64,000 nucleotides of DNA from JAMZMI01 sp049115715. GTDB taxonomy: Bacteria > Bacteroidota > Bacteroidia > Cytophagales > Cyclobacteriaceae. Location of the stretch: positions 1 through 64,000 of the forward strand of contig JAGDZQ010000057.1 of assembly GCA_049115715.1 (NCBI GenBank), in the 5' to 3' direction. Positions 27,891 through 38,100 of the stretch are shown here, one piece after another. Made by a program: the position numbers and the translations under genes. Under the pieces are notes generated by a model that was not told the DNA's origin, did not search any database, and was given only the letters and a program-made list of their open reading frames with translations. Position 1 is the first letter of the stretch. Each line of letters starts with the position of its first letter.

Positions 27891-29891
27891 ATGAACATTT
27901 ATTTATCAACTTTTCGCTTAATAATACTGCTGTTTGCTACTCAGTCTATTTATGCCCAAAATAAACCCGAACAGATCGTAAAAATAGATTCATTGAATGA
28001 CCTGCTTGCCAATAGTATCTGTGCTGATGATAATCTAGCGAAGGGTCATTACAGAGCAATTTTGTCTATGCTAGATGTTGTCGACTATTCGAAAGGAGAG
28101 ATGACAGCATATAAGCACTACGGATCGATGATGCATTGTCAGGGGAAATTGGATAGTATCATTTTTTATCAGAAGAAATCGGCTTTGATTGCCTTGGAAA
28201 ATAGTTCATTTTCTTTTGCCGGTCGAATGTTTTGCAACCTTGGCTTTCTGTTCAACAACTCTGGCAACTACGACTCAAGTATTTATTATTTTCGTCAAGC
28301 GCTACATTTTGGTGTGAAGGCAAAAGATACATTACTTATCAGTATTTCATATACTGGCACTGGAATTAACGAGAGAGAGCTTGGAAATTTTGATAAAAGT
28401 TTAGAAATGTACCTAAAGGCTCTAAGTATTTCTGAAACTCGAAATGACACACTCGGAATAATTACGGCGAAGATGAATCTGTTGAATTTTTATCGTGATC
28501 ATCGGCCAGATTTATTTCTTGAAGATGATATTTTGGAAGTTATAAAAATGTCTCAAAACGTTGGTGAGATTCAGCATGAAGTGAGTGCTTATGAGTATTT
28601 AGGGTATTTGAAAGCTGATAGTGGAGCTTTTGATCAAGCCATCATGTACATCAATTCGGGACTTGAGCTAAATAAAACCTTGAAAGATAACAACCGGCAG
28701 ATATCTTTATTGGGCGCGCTATCTTATGCTTACAGAAATTACGGGGATTTTAAGCGTTCGATAAAGTTTAGCAATGAAGCAATTGAAAATGCTACGTCTT
28801 CCGAGTTTACGGAATATCTCCCATCATTGTATGCCGAAAATGTGGAAAGTTACGTCTCACTGAATGAGTATCAAAAGGCCATAATTGATGGGGAAAAGGC
28901 ATTGAGCTATGGAAAGAAATTTGAAAGCATCAATCTGTATTACAAGACCCTCCAAAGCATGGCTCTGGCTTACAATAAAATAGGAATGTTTGATAAAGCA
29001 TATCAGTATCAATTGGAGTATTCTCAATTGAGCGAAAAACTACTTAGTAGCGAGAAAAATGAGCAATTGATAGAAATGCAGACGAAATATGAGACAGAAA
29101 AGAAAGAAGCAGAAATTGCCTCCCTGTCTCAACAAGCATCCATTCAGACATTGGAGCTAAAGCAAAAGAACCAAGCAATGATGATTGGAAGCGTGGCGTT
29201 TCTATTTCTACTGATTGCTATTTATTTTGTTTATCAGCAGAGAGAAACAAAGAAACAACAAACTCAGACTGAATTAGAACAGCGCTTTCTTCGTTCTCAA
29301 TTAAATCCGCATTTCATCTCCAATGCATTAGTTGCTGTTCAGAGTTTCATGCTCAAAAATGATTCTGAATCAGCAGCCTTGTATCTCACCAAATTTTCTA
29401 AACTAATGCGAGAGATTTTAGAAAACTCAAGGAAAGAATTCATACCAGTTGAAGAAGAGATCAGCATGCTGAGAAACTATCTCGACATCCATAAGCTTCG
29501 ATTGGGGGCATTTAATTTTTCCATTGAGATTGATGAAAATATCGATCCGGAAGTGGATACAATCCCGCCCATGTTTGTACAGCCATTCGTGGAAAATGCT
29601 ATTGAACACGGACTTAATAATTTGTCTGAAGAAGGAAAAATTGAATTAAAGTTTCAAAAAGATGGAGACTATATTTCTATCGAAGTGAATGATAATGGTT
29701 CTGGCCTAATCAAGAAAAAGACAAATGAAGATCACGTCCCCCTTTCATCAACCATTATCAAAGAACGAATGGGGCTTTTTAATAAGTCGCTTAAACGAAA
29801 AATCAAATTGGTGATAAGTGAAGAGACAAAGGATACTGGCGAAGTAAAAGGCACGAAAGTAGAATTGAAAGTGCCTTTTAGCTACATTTAG
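27891..29891 (+). CDS. TPR sensor histidine kinase, LytS/YehU type
   Basis: The 666-residue product has a signal or anchor segment (to ~22), TPR repeats (~30-385), a coiled coil, a transmembrane helix (~430-450) and a His_kinase (PF06580-type) domain. The phospho-acceptor is His474 in QLNPHFISNAL. An HATPase follows, with FVENAIEHGL (N box) and VNDNGSGL (G1-like). It should phosphorylate the LytTR regulator whose gene starts 28 nt downstream. The periplasmic TPR part is the likely sensor. A decayed copy of its C-terminal part lies immediately upstream (27265-27830), so the locus has undergone duplication. Confidence 0.88.
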   Translation: MNIYLSTFRLIILLFATQSIYAQNKPEQIVKIDSLNDLLANSICADDNLAKGHYRAILSMLDVVDYSKGEMTAYKHYGSMMHCQGKLDSIIFYQKKSALIALENSSFSFAGRMFCNLGFLFNNSGNYDSSIYYFRQALHFGVKAKDTLLISISYTGTGINERELGNFDKSLEMYLKALSISETRNDTLGIITAKMNLLNFYRDHRPDLFLEDDILEVIKMSQNVGEIQHEVSAYEYLGYLKADSGAFDQAIMYINSGLELNKTLKDNNRQISLLGALSYAYRNYGDFKRSIKFSNEAIENATSSEFTEYLPSLYAENVESYVSLNEYQKAIIDGEKALSYGKKFESINLYYKTLQSMALAYNKIGMFDKAYQYQLEYSQLSEKLLSSEKNEQLIEMQTKYETEKKEAEIASLSQQASIQTLELKQKNQAMMIGSVAFLFLLIAIYFVYQQRETKKQQTQTELEQRFLRSQLNPHFISNALVAVQSFMLKNDSESAALYLTKFSKLMREILENSRKEFIPVEEEISMLRNYLDIHKLRLGAFNFSIEIDENIDPEVDTIPPMFVQPFVENAIEHGLNNLSEEGKIELKFQKDGDYISIEVNDNGSGLIKKKTNEDHVPLSSTIIKERMGLFNKSLKRKIKLVISEETKDTGEVKGTKVELKVPFSYI

Positions 29892-29919
29892 CGTTTTAGT
29901 TATTTTTCCCGCCCAAAAG

Positions 29920-30666
29920 ATGAAAATTACTCTGGTAGATGACGATGCTGCAGTTCGCGATAATCTAAAAACCCTATTATCCATTTACGCAAATCAATGT
30001 GAAGTTATCGCTGAAGCAGACGGAGTAAAAGCGGGCATTGAATGCTTAAAAAAAAATCGGCCTGATCTGCTTTTGCTCGACGTAGAGATGAGAGACGGAA
30101 CCGGGTTTGATTTGCTATCCATATACGGGAAACCGGACTTTAAAGTCATATTCGTAACCGGGCACGACGCATATGCCATCAAGGCATTCAAGTTCAGTGC
30201 CATAGACTACCTACTAAAGCCCGTGGATCCTGAAGATCTTGTTAAAGCCATTCAAAAAACGGAAAATATACTTTCGTTAGAAGAGCAAAGCATTGGAGTC
30301 ACCAACTTGGTCGCCAATAAAGACAAGCATGTATCTGACCAAAACATTATATTGAAAGATGCAGAAAACATCTACCTTATTGCCTTAAAGGAGGTCGTTC
30401 GATGTGAATCTGAGACCAATTACACTAAATTTTTCCTTGTCGATGGCAGAAAACTCATGATCTCCAAGACACTAAAAGAGTACGATTCAATGTTTGAAGG
30501 TCAGTCTTTTTTTCGGGCACACCAGTCTCATCTCATCAACCTGCTTCACTTTGATCGTTATGAGAAAAAAGATGGCGGGCTTGTACATATGAAGGATGGT
30601 AGTCAGGTTCCGGTGGCTACAAGGAAGAAGGATGCGTTATTCAATACCCTGGAAAACATAAGGTGA
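29920..30666 (+). CDS. LytTR-family response regulator
   Basis: The 248-residue protein has a receiver domain (1-115; acidic pocket LVDDDAAV, phospho-acceptor Asp54 in LLLLDVEMRDG, conserved Lys in LLKPVD). It also has a LytTR DNA-binding domain (~140-245; VVRCESETNYTKFFL, then FFRAHQSHLINL and a PVATRKK end). It is the partner of the kinase at 27891 (28-nt gap, same strand). Its stop codon (30664-30666) directly abuts the stop of the convergent second kinase, leaving no spacer. Target promoters are unknown; nearby surface genes are candidates. Confidence 0.92.
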   Translation: MKITLVDDDAAVRDNLKTLLSIYANQCEVIAEADGVKAGIECLKKNRPDLLLLDVEMRDGTGFDLLSIYGKPDFKVIFVTGHDAYAIKAFKFSAIDYLLKPVDPEDLVKAIQKTENILSLEEQSIGVTNLVANKDKHVSDQNIILKDAENIYLIALKEVVRCESETNYTKFFLVDGRKLMISKTLKEYDSMFEGQSFFRAHQSHLINLLHFDRYEKKDGGLVHMKDGSQVPVATRKKDALFNTLENIR

Positions 30667-31857
30667 TCAATCTTCGTGATAAGGAAGCCAGACAGTTGCC
30701 TCAACACCATCGATCTGTCCACTTACCGGTTCGATGTTTTTTATTTTCAAATCAAAATTACCTTTGTGCTCCTTAGATAAAAGCTGAAGTCTTTCACGAA
30801 TGATCAATAAAGACAATGAAGTATGCGAACCTTTTTTGTCTGCTACGTTGAGCCCTTTTCCATTATCAATTATAGTGGCTGATATACAATCTGCCTGACG
30901 TGAAAAAATCAATCGGATGGCGTCCGAGTCTTCTCCTCTCAGGCCGTGCGCTAGCACATTCTCCAATAGAGGTTGGATCATCATAGGTGGGATCATTATG
31001 TGCTGGGGAGCTATTCCATCATGTATTATTGTTTCAAAAGAGAAAGAAGAAGGCCTACCAATCCTCACAGCTTTTATGTAGTTTTTTAACAACTCAACTT
31101 CATCCTCAATCGAAATAAAATCTACTCTGGATTGTTCGAGTGTCTGCCTCATCAGTTTGGCAAACTTACTCAGGCTGTTGGCAGCATTCTCGGGGCGACT
31201 TTTCAAAACATCGTTGCGTATCGTCTCTAATGAATTGAATATAAAATGAGGATTCAACTGTGACTGTAAAAATTTTTGTTGGATCAATCCTACCGCCAAG
31301 GTTTTTTGCTCAGCTAGCGCCAGCTCATTTTTTTGATTTAGTCTTTTGAAATATCTGACAATAAAAAAGAAAGCCACAAACAGTAATGCCACATTGGCAA
31401 ACCCAAAGTACGCATCTGGGTATATTTCGAGAAAATAGTTAGGAAGATAAAACAACCCAATAGGTAGAATCAGAAAGAAGTATTGAATCCATTTTTTTTC
31501 AAAAAAGAACAGTCCAATCAAGGGCACTATCAGATAATTATATTCTCCATAAAAGCCTCTAAATGAATAATTACATTGAAAGAAAAAGATGATCAACGTA
31601 AAAAAAAGAAGCAGTAACCGAGCACTGAAATAGGCGCACCTGTATTGAAGGAAAATGCAAAACCCCAAAAGCAGTATTCCAACTAGTAGCGTAATTGCTT
31701 TTAACCATTCACCTGGGAACAATATGAGGTCGAGAATGATGAATAATATAGATCCAGATATTCCTATAACACAAATTTGATTCAGGGTCTTCACTTTCCT
31801 TACTTCATTAGACGTAAGGTTTTCGGTCAATCCTATCGAAAAAAGTTGTTTTATCAT
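30667..31857 (-). CDS. Membrane LytS-type sensor histidine kinase
   Basis: The 396-residue protein has about six N-terminal transmembrane helices (~28-165) without TPR repeats. A His_kinase domain follows with His204 in QLNPHFIFNSLETI, then an HATPase (PLLENVLAHGLRGED, IIDNGKGLNV). It is divergent from the 32107 adhesin gene and convergent with the LytTR regulator, whose stop codon it touches. It may be a second input to the same LytTR regulator or may act through a regulator elsewhere. The 249-bp region between it and 32107 must hold divergent promoters; it is A/T-rich and I could not fix a clear consensus there. Confidence 0.88.
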   Translation of the reverse strand: MIKQLFSIGLTENLTSNEVRKVKTLNQICVIGISGSILFIILDLILFPGEWLKAITLLVGILLLGFCIFLQYRCAYFSARLLLLFFTLIIFFFQCNYSFRGFYGEYNYLIVPLIGLFFFEKKWIQYFFLILPIGLFYLPNYFLEIYPDAYFGFANVALLFVAFFFIVRYFKRLNQKNELALAEQKTLAVGLIQQKFLQSQLNPHFIFNSLETIRNDVLKSRPENAANSLSKFAKLMRQTLEQSRVDFISIEDEVELLKNYIKAVRIGRPSSFSFETIIHDGIAPQHIMIPPMMIQPLLENVLAHGLRGEDSDAIRLIFSRQADCISATIIDNGKGLNVADKKGSHTSLSLLIIRERLQLLSKEHKGNFDLKIKNIEPVSGQIDGVEATVWLPYHED

Positions 31858-32106
31858 TTTAAGTAGTTGCTTTTTTTAGTGCTAGACACAGCGTATTCTG
31901 GATATCAACTTTTCAAATTAATATCGAATAAATTTATCCAGACGATAAATTGCAATAATTATATTTTTAGATAAAAAAGTGCAAAACGAATATTTAAAAA
32001 CCTCCAGCAGATATTAAAAAAAACCTTACGAATTCTCAAGTCATCGACTAGCTCCTTGTAAATGATTTTGTTTTGAGACTGCCTTAAATAAAATTCAAAA
32101 CAAGTC

Positions 32107-35100
32107 ATGAAAAGAATACTACCGCATTTGCAAAAATTGTTTGTTGTAAGCTCCTTAAATCACGCTAAGAAAACAATTCTCTTAATTGCATTTAATCTCA
32201 TTTTACTCTCAGTCCTGCATGGCCAGCAATGTTCAGAAAACACCAGTGTAAATGGAATAGCCGGCACAGGCTTTTCCAATGGAACCATCGGACAATCCTT
32301 CACCGCCTGCGCGAATGGTAAGCTGGCTAGTGTTTCTGTTCAAGCTGGTAACGCAAGTGTTGGCTTTAACAATGTAATCGTTCAGATTTTCTCAGGAGAT
32401 GGATTTGGAGGAACCTTACTAGCTACTACAGGTCAAGTTCATGTAAAAGCAAATAGAACCACTACTTGGGGTCTGTCAGGTCACAATATCCAAGTAGTTG
32501 AAGGACAAAAATATACAGCTAGATTTCTTACCCAATCAGGGACACCTATGATGGCCTATGGCACAGGCGCAAATGCAGCCATAGATTACTACCCAAGAGG
32601 TAGAATCTATGGCGCTGCGCAGGCACACAATGATATGTTTTTCTCTGCTGTAATAGAGACACTATCAGATCCGGTGAAAACCCCTGAAGACGATGCAATG
32701 ACTGTGACTCGCGATACGGAAGTAAAACTGAGTTTTTCTCGTGCGATGGAAGCCATAAGCGGAGATATTACGATCAATAATACCACAGACGCTACCTCAC
32801 AAACAGTCGATGTGACCACTTTGACTATCGATGGCTCTGATGTTTTGATGCCATTGAGTGTACCTCTCGAAGGAGGAAAAGATTTCGAGATCATCATTCC
32901 CGCAAATGCACTAAGAAGCACCAATCAAATTCCATTTTCGGGAATAGCTGCCGGAGAATGGAATTTTTCCACATCAACCAGACCATTTGCTACGCTATCA
33001 ACTGCCTCTGCTGACCTTACAAACGATGCAGTCTTTCCATTTACAATTGATTTTTCAGACGCGGTTGCTGGCTTTGAGTTGATGGATTTAGTCATCACAA
33101 ATGGTATAGCTTCAAATCTTTCTGGAAGTGGGGACGCTTTTACTTTTGATGTAACCCCATCCGCGGATGGAGAAGTTGTAGTATCACTACCGGCAGACAA
33201 AGTAGAAGCAGGTACTGCAAATGGAAATGACTCAACAGGATATACTTTGACCTATGATGGGACTGCACCTGGTGTGGAGTTAAGATCAGATGCATCAGGC
33301 ACTATTCAATCAAGCGTTTTTGATATTGAAGTTGTGTTTAGTGAACCGGTTGTCGGTTTTGAGTCTTCAGATTTAGTCATCACCAATGCGGATGTACTCT
33401 CCAGTACTGGGACAAAAGATTCTCTTTTCACCATTAGCTTAAGAGCACAAAATGAAGGGCAGATAACAGTAGACTTACCTGAAGGAATCGCAGATGACCT
33501 TGCAGGAAATGCCAACACAGCAGCTCCGGCCATCATAGATATTATATTTTCAGTGGATTTAGATAGTGATTTACTTTCTTTTTACCCATTTGATGGGAAT
33601 GCCAATGACACTGTATCTACAGGTTTTAACGGTACGGTCACTGGAGCAACACTTGTTACTGGTTTCGATGGCACATCCGATGGAGCGTATAATTTTGATG
33701 GAGGTGATCAAATCACTTTTGGAGATACTCCTGTTGGGGCTGGGTCATTCAGTATTGGCTTATGGGTAAAAATACCAGAGGGGCTAGGGGCTCAAAATCG
33801 ACTCATAATTGAAAAACGACCGGTATGCTCTGAAGGTAGATTCTTCAGTATGATATATAGAAATCATGCCACAAGAGGACATGAAATTGTCGTGTCTCAA
33901 CGAAACAATGGAGGTGCCACGGCTCCTATAGCAAGCAATCTTACTGCTGGAGAATGGATGCACGTCACTTATGTGAAAGATAATAGTAATCAATCAAGTT
34001 CCATTTATGTAAACGGTGTTCAGGAGTCTGAAGTGTCATGGACCACTACCTATAATTTTGAAAACAGTGCCAGTTTGATTGCAGGTTCTGGTCCGTGTGT
34101 AGGTGCAGATGGGACACTTCGGTTTATTGGGGATCTGGATGACATGCATGTTTATGACCGTGCCTTAACAGCAGTTGAAATAGATCTTCTAATACCTTTC
34201 GCAATAAGGAACCTATCTGCCGCCTCTGGCGAAGATATCCAGACAGGACAGGCGATAGATTTGACTTTCAATAAGGATCTTGTACAGAGTTCGGTCAATG
34301 CCACAAACATTACAGCAACAGGTTCCGTAAGTGGTTCTCTTGCAGTAGCTATCACATCGTCGCAAGAAAATATCAGGATCACTCCAACAAACGGATGGCC
34401 GCTTGATGAGGATGTGACTATCTCTCTTTCTGGTTTATTAGCGGAAAATGGAACAACCTTAGCAAATACGGATTTAACATACTCTGTGATTCCAGAAGAA
34501 GAGGTAGGATTGATTTTACATTATCCAATTAGCGGAAACCTAAATGAGGCAATGGGAGATATTGCAAATCAAAATGGTACCATTACAGGAGCACTGTTCA
34601 CTGAAGGAGCAGATGGAGATCCATTTGGAGCATTGTCATTTGACGGAGTAGATGACCTAGCTACATTGGGAGATGCTCCTATTTCTTCGGAATCTTTTTC
34701 TATCTCTTTATCCATGAAAGTACCAACGGATGGTAGCACTACGGATAATACTGTTATTCTTTCAAAAAGGAGTGCCTGCACAGAGGGACGAATGATTAAT
34801 ATTTGGTACCTAAGGTCGGGAGATAAATTTAGAATTACTGCCGGATTGAGAGACAATGCGAGTGCAGGCTCGGTCTCGACAGGTTTCGATTTTCCAGTAG
34901 ATGAATGGGTGAATGTGACTTATGTAAAAGATAATGCTGACAAGAAATACAGGCTCATTGTAAATGGTGTATTGGAGGCTGAGGCAGGCTGGGCATTGAA
35001 TACAGTCAATATAGAAAACAATACACCAATAAGCCTCGGCGCTACACCTTGCAATGGTGTGAATGGAGAGCAGCGCTTTGATGGCCTGATGGATGATATA

Positions 35101-38100
35101 CGCATCTATGATCGAGTGATTGAACCTCGAGTTGTTTATATAGAACCATCCAGAGGTACTGTTAATGCAGCTATTGATACTGTCGTAACAATCTCATTTG
35201 ACAGAGCTATTGATGTAAGTAGCTTAGAGGCCACAACTATCAATATCAGTGATAGTGATGACACGAGTTATTTGTATACCACCGCCTTTTCTAACGGAGA
35301 TAGCATACTGACCATCACTCCGGTTAACGATTTACCAAAAGGCAAAACTATTTCAGTATCGATAGATACTTTATCTGCACGGATTGGTTCTGACCTCATG
35401 CCTTTCCAAACATCTTTTTCTACTGTTAAGACGAAACTTCTGAATCATTTCCCTCTAAATGGAGTGTCAGACGTGGATTCTTTGGAGACCATTTCATTCA
35501 AATTCGATAACGAGATTGACATATCTTCTCTTGATCAAGGCATTCGGGTGATAGGAAGTCAGCATGGTCCGGTTGAAGGAAACTTTGCCATGCCAACAAC
35601 CGATTCTGTTGTTTTCACACCGGCTACACCTTACTTTCCCAATGAAGTAATTACTGTATACATAACACCATCTTTGACAGATATAGGAGGAGAAGCTATC
35701 GGAAACAACAAAGCCTTTATATTCCATGTAGCTTCGCCTCAGTTTGTGAATCCTACTCTTTCGTTTGAGTTGACAAAGCTCACCACATCACTTTCTACTT
35801 TGTCTCCAAGAGATCTTGTAGCAGCTGATTTGGACAATGATGGAGACTTAGATTTAGTGGGTGGAGATGAAAATCCTGGAACACTTTTTTGGTTTGAAAA
35901 CGAAGGTTTTGGTAACTATAGTGAGGGTCAAATCATCGACAGTAACAATGACTATTTTGATATCGAAGTAACAGATATTGATTTTGATGGAGACTTGGAT
36001 TTAGTAACTGTAAGTCGTGTTGCAGGAAAAGGGGTCTATTGGTATGAAAATAATGGCTCGGCATCATTTACTGAAAGACTCATAAAATCTTTATCTGGAT
36101 CCTCTGACCTGCGAGCGGTAAAGGCTGCAGACTTCAATGGAGACGGTGAAATGGATGTCGTTACCGTAGATTTTGGCACAAATAGAATCACAGCTTACGA
36201 TAAAGATGGAACTCAATTATTTGCAGCAGCAAACGCAGGGGGGCCAATTGATGTACAAGCTGCCGATAGAAATAATGACGGAAATTTAGATCTGATTTTC
36301 GCAAGCTATACAAATGGGTATGTAGCTGGGTTCGATAATAGTGGGTTTGCAACATTTGGTGGGTCTGTAATACACTCAGCAAGTCAAACAAGAGCAGTTA
36401 TACCCATTGATTTTGATAAAGATGGTGACCTTGATATTGTATACAGTGCTCAAAGTGCTAGTCAGATAGGAATTCTGGAAAACACAGGGAATTTCAACTA
36501 TACTAACCATCAGGTTGGCAGCATCGGCGGTCCACACAGAATAGATGTGGGCGATATTGAGGGCGATGGCGATTATGATATTATCTATACAGTTGCTGGA
36601 GGTGCTAGCGACATCAATTTCTACTACTTAGAAAACAATGGATCATTTGGACTATGGGTCCCTAAAAAGCTAATTCCCACAGAAACTTTTAGTGGCACCT
36701 TTTCGCAGACTGCCAAATTTGCTGACATTGATAATGATGGAGATCTGGACGTTTTAGCTACGGACTCTGGGACTGGGTTTTACATCTTCGAAAACAAGAT
36801 TATTGATTTAAACAATGGTCCACTACTAGAAAATCCAATTGCAGATCAGACATTAGCAGAAGATTCGGGAACAGGTCTGACCATTGACATCTCAAATGTG
36901 TTTGTAGATGCCGAGGGAGACCAGTTTACATTGACGGTAGCCACTGATGATCCAGATGTTACAGCAACGATTAATGGAAGTGATCTCGACATTACCACAG
37001 CTACAGACTTTTTTGGAATAGTTAGCATAACCATAACTGCTGATGACGGAAATGGAATAAATAATGACGTATTCGAACTGGAAGTAACTTCAGTGAACGA
37101 TGCACCTGAGTTTACATTAAGTACCACCGCTTTGACATTGGATGAGGATTTTGACGGGACAGAACTTATTTCAGTTACTCAAAATCAACCAGCAAATGAA
37201 GATGCACCATCTTATGTGATAACTCCATCAAACTCAACCGTGGCAGATGTTAGCATAGACGCTGCTTCTGGCGAAGTGACCATTAATTCATTTGCAAATT
37301 CATTTGGCACTCAAGTGTTTACCGTAGTAGCAAATGATGGTGCTTCTGAAAATAGCAGAGCTACTCAGGACTTCACCTTGACGGTAAATCCTGTGAACGA
37401 TGCGCCAGTAGTAGCAAATGCTATAGCAGACATTGTTTTTGATGAAGATCCGGAGGTGAGTCGAAAAGTGACTTTAGACAATGCTTTCAATGATGTGGAT
37501 GGTGAAAGCTTAACGCTTGGATTAAATGTATTATCAGGTTCAGACCTGGCAAGCGTATCATTAGATAATGAGACCATAAATATTGTTCCTGAGTCGAATG
37601 CATTCGGAACTATACAGGTAGAGGTCACGGTAGAGGATGCCGCAGGAGAATCTGTATCTGACGCATTTGATATTACCATTAATTCGATAAACGATTCACC
37701 TAGGTTCACTACTAGTGGAGACATCACGGCGGTAAAAGATTTTACAGGAACTAAAAATGTAACGATTACGCCTGATGCTATTCCATTCGGTGAAGAAAAT
37801 CAGGTAGTAACCTATACATTGAGTCCAGCTACCGTAAGCTTTGCAAGCGTTTCAATTGATCAATCTTCAGGAGAAGTTTCCATTACTGCGATAGCCAGTG
37901 CTTTTGGGACTGAGGAATTCACCGTGACTGCAGATGATGCGCAATCAAGTAACAATACTGCTACGCAAACTTTTGTGTTAACCGTGGTAGATAATCTTGC
38001 ACCTGAGGTAATCAACACAATTGTCAATACTACTATGGATGAAGATCAGGCAACATTGAGTATTGTTGATGTGACAACTCTATTTAGTGATCCTGAAAAT

